Source of the DNA: an uncultured Actinomycetes bacterium
Lineage (GTDB): Bacteria > Actinomycetota > Actinomycetes > Nanopelagicales > Nanopelagicaceae
DNA: 6,863 bases
Direction of reading: 5' to 3'
NCBI GenBank assembly: GCA_903916775.1
Contig: CAIWXY010000221.1
Span: forward strand, 1 to 6,863
Shown here piece by piece: positions 5,468 to 6,863 of this stretch (positions are counted from its first letter, which is position 1; each line of letters opens with the position of its first letter). The notes below the pieces were generated by a model that saw only the letters and a program-made list of their open reading frames with translations, made no database searches and was not told the origin of the DNA. The position numbers and the translations under genes are program-made.

Positions 5468-6852
5468 TGGAATCAACAAGTCCCGGTTATGCAATTACGA
5501 TCCGCGTTGATGGGCCGCCATCAGCCCAGCCAGTAGCCGAAATTACCGCCGCTATAACTGCAGCTGGAGCAAGCATCACTGCGCTAGATGTCGTCGAGTC
5601 ACAGATTGACCGCGTTGTCGTAGACGTTTCATGCGATGCTCACGATAGCGACCATGCTCAGCGCATCACTGCTGCCATTGCACAGAACCCATTACTCAGT
5701 GTTCGTAAAGTCAGTGACCGCACCTTCCTACTCCACCTCGGTGGCAAGATTGAGGTGACCTCCAAGGTTCCGCTCAAAACTCGTGATGATCTCTCGCGCG
5801 CCTATACACCGGGTGTTGCTCGCATTTCACAAGCTATTGCTGCGGACAAAGAAGACGCTCGCCGCCTGACAATTAAGCGAAATACAGTGGCTGTAGTGAC
5901 CGATGGTTCTGCTGTTCTCGGCCTTGGAAATATTGGCCCCGAGGCTGCGCTTCCCGTTATGGAAGGTAAAGCTGCCCTCTTCAAGCGCTTTGCAGATGTA
6001 GACGCTTGGCCGGTCTGTCTTGATACCCAAGATGTTGATGAGATCGTCCGTACTGTCCAAATTATTGCTCCGGTCTATGGCGGAATTAATCTCGAAGATA
6101 TATCTGCGCCACGTTGCTTTGAAGTTGAGCGTCGCTTGCGCGAACTGCTTGATATCCCAGTTTTCCATGATGACCAACACGGCACCGCGATCGTTGTGCT
6201 CGCAGCTTTGCAAAATGCACTCAAGCTCGTGAAGAAAAATATTGCCGATGTAAAAATTATTATGTCTGGTGCTGGAGCTGCAGGAACTGCAGTCGCACGA
6301 CTCTTGGTTGCATCAGGAGCGCGCAACATCATTGGCTTTGATAAAGATGGTGTGGTGCGCGAAGCAAAGAGCGACGATGACATCATGCGCAAATGGTTTG
6401 TTGATAATTGCAATCCCGGTGATTTCAATGGCAGTATCTCTGATGCGATGAACGGCGCAGATGTCTTTATTGGTGTGAGTGCGCCAAACGTTCTCAAAGA
6501 AGCTGATGTTGCTTCTATGGCTGAGGGTTCGATTGTCTTTGCACTTGCCAATCCTGATCCAGAGATCGATCCATCGATTGCGCGCAAATATGCAGCGGTC
6601 GTTGCAACCGGTCGCAGCGATCATCCCAACCAAATCAACAACGTCTTGGCATTCCCTGGAATTTTCCGCGGATTGCTCGATGGTCATATTCATAAAATCA
6701 CTGACCAAATGTTGGTCGCAGCAGCAAATGCGATCTCCGATTGCGTCTCTGCCGAACAACTCAATGCCAACTTCATTATTCCTAGTGTCTTTGATCCACG
6801 AGTTGTCACAAACGTTGCAGCAGCTGTCCGAGCTGCGGCGCCAAAAAATTAA
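5467..6852 (+). CDS. Malic enzyme (malate dehydrogenase, oxaloacetate-decarboxylating) with N-terminal ACT domain
   Basis: A 461-residue cytosolic enzyme converting malate to pyruvate and CO2 with reduction of NAD(P)+. Residues about 8-82 have the pattern of an ACT regulatory domain (YAITIRVDGPP, then ITALDVVES and a VVVDVSCD strand). The malic N-terminal domain follows, with catalytic tyrosine Y113 in AYTPGVA and catalytic lysine K168 in MEGKAALFK. Divalent-metal ligands are E210 and D211 (NLEDISAP) and D236 (FHDDQHGTA). The NAD-binding Rossmann loop is GAGAAG (268-273). The acidic residue after the second strand (GFDKDG) mildly favours NAD+ over NADP+, but I cannot settle this. The length fits the short bacterial form plus an ACT domain; it lacks the phosphotransacetylase-like tail of MaeB. 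It is complete, starts in a TAATG overlap with upp and is presumably co-transcribed. An amino-acid or similar effector of the ACT domain is likely but unidentified. Confidence 0.94.
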   Translation: MESTSPGYAITIRVDGPPSAQPVAEITAAITAAGASITALDVVESQIDRVVVDVSCDAHDSDHAQRITAAIAQNPLLSVRKVSDRTFLLHLGGKIEVTSKVPLKTRDDLSRAYTPGVARISQAIAADKEDARRLTIKRNTVAVVTDGSAVLGLGNIGPEAALPVMEGKAALFKRFADVDAWPVCLDTQDVDEIVRTVQIIAPVYGGINLEDISAPRCFEVERRLRELLDIPVFHDDQHGTAIVVLAALQNALKLVKKNIADVKIIMSGAGAAGTAVARLLVASGARNIIGFDKDGVVREAKSDDDIMRKWFVDNCNPGDFNGSISDAMNGADVFIGVSAPNVLKEADVASMAEGSIVFALANPDPEIDPSIARKYAAVVATGRSDHPNQINNVLAFPGIFRGLLDGHIHKITDQMLVAAANAISDCVSAEQLNANFIIPSVFDPRVVTNVAAAVRAAAPKN

Positions 6853-6863
6853 CCAGATAAATA

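Noticed and set aside
6075..6587. Long minus-strand open frame (170 codons) opposite the malic enzyme gene, with a second (148 codons) at 6313-6759
   Set aside because: Both lie wholly antisense to a clearly functional malic enzyme, have Ser/Thr- or Cys/His-rich compositions typical of shadow frames, and show no recognisable motif.
1..6863. A defence system, prophage, mobile element or CRISPR array
   Set aside because: All frames are housekeeping or transporter genes with uniform composition. There are no terminal repeats, integrase or transposase motifs, or spaced repeats.

Overview
The window reads as ordinary chromosomal DNA of an actinobacterium with moderate GC (roughly half). Two things point there. 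First, a tadA gene lies directly behind the small acidic 'tRNA adenosine deaminase-associated protein' gene, with upp diverging from the pair, an arrangement known from Actinobacteria. Second, a KimA-type permease carries an OB-fold domain whose closest relatives that I can recall are actinobacterial. The fairly low GC and very tight packing (gaps of 11 to about 70 bp, two gene overlaps) would fit a streamlined freshwater lineage such as Nanopelagicales (acI). That placement is inference and untested.

Layout. Positions 1-165 hold the 3' end of an unrecognised plus-strand gene, converging on a minus-strand YbjJ-like MFS transporter (177-1376), with a small hairpin at the junction. A 68-bp divergent gap separates the MFS gene from a 781-residue plus-strand permease (1445-3790). 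That permease matches Bacillus KimA (KUP/APC-type K+/H+ symporter) over the membrane part and the cytosolic domain, and then continues into a linker and a C-terminal OB-fold domain. A 28-bp gap with a perfect 10-bp tandem duplication separates its stop from the stop of tadA (minus, 3819-4277). tadA overlaps the tail of its partner gene (minus, 4264-4758). From a 64-bp divergent control region, upp (plus, 4823-5467) runs the other way and is joined through a TAATG overlap to an ACT-domain malic enzyme (plus, 5467-6852). No stretch over 300 bases lacks a gene. I found no tRNA, rRNA, CRISPR, insertion sequence or phage signature.

How the genes may work together. tadA and its partner form a small tRNA-modification operon (A34 to inosine in tRNA-Arg(ACG)). 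upp and the malic enzyme form a two-gene operon joining uracil salvage to malate/pyruvate metabolism. The two transporters are separate units sharing only a divergent promoter region. The most notable item is the fusion of a potassium permease to an OB-fold domain. In mycobacteria and streptomycetes, as I recall, that domain is encoded by a separate gene in the same conserved neighbourhood as trkA/ceoBC and the permease.
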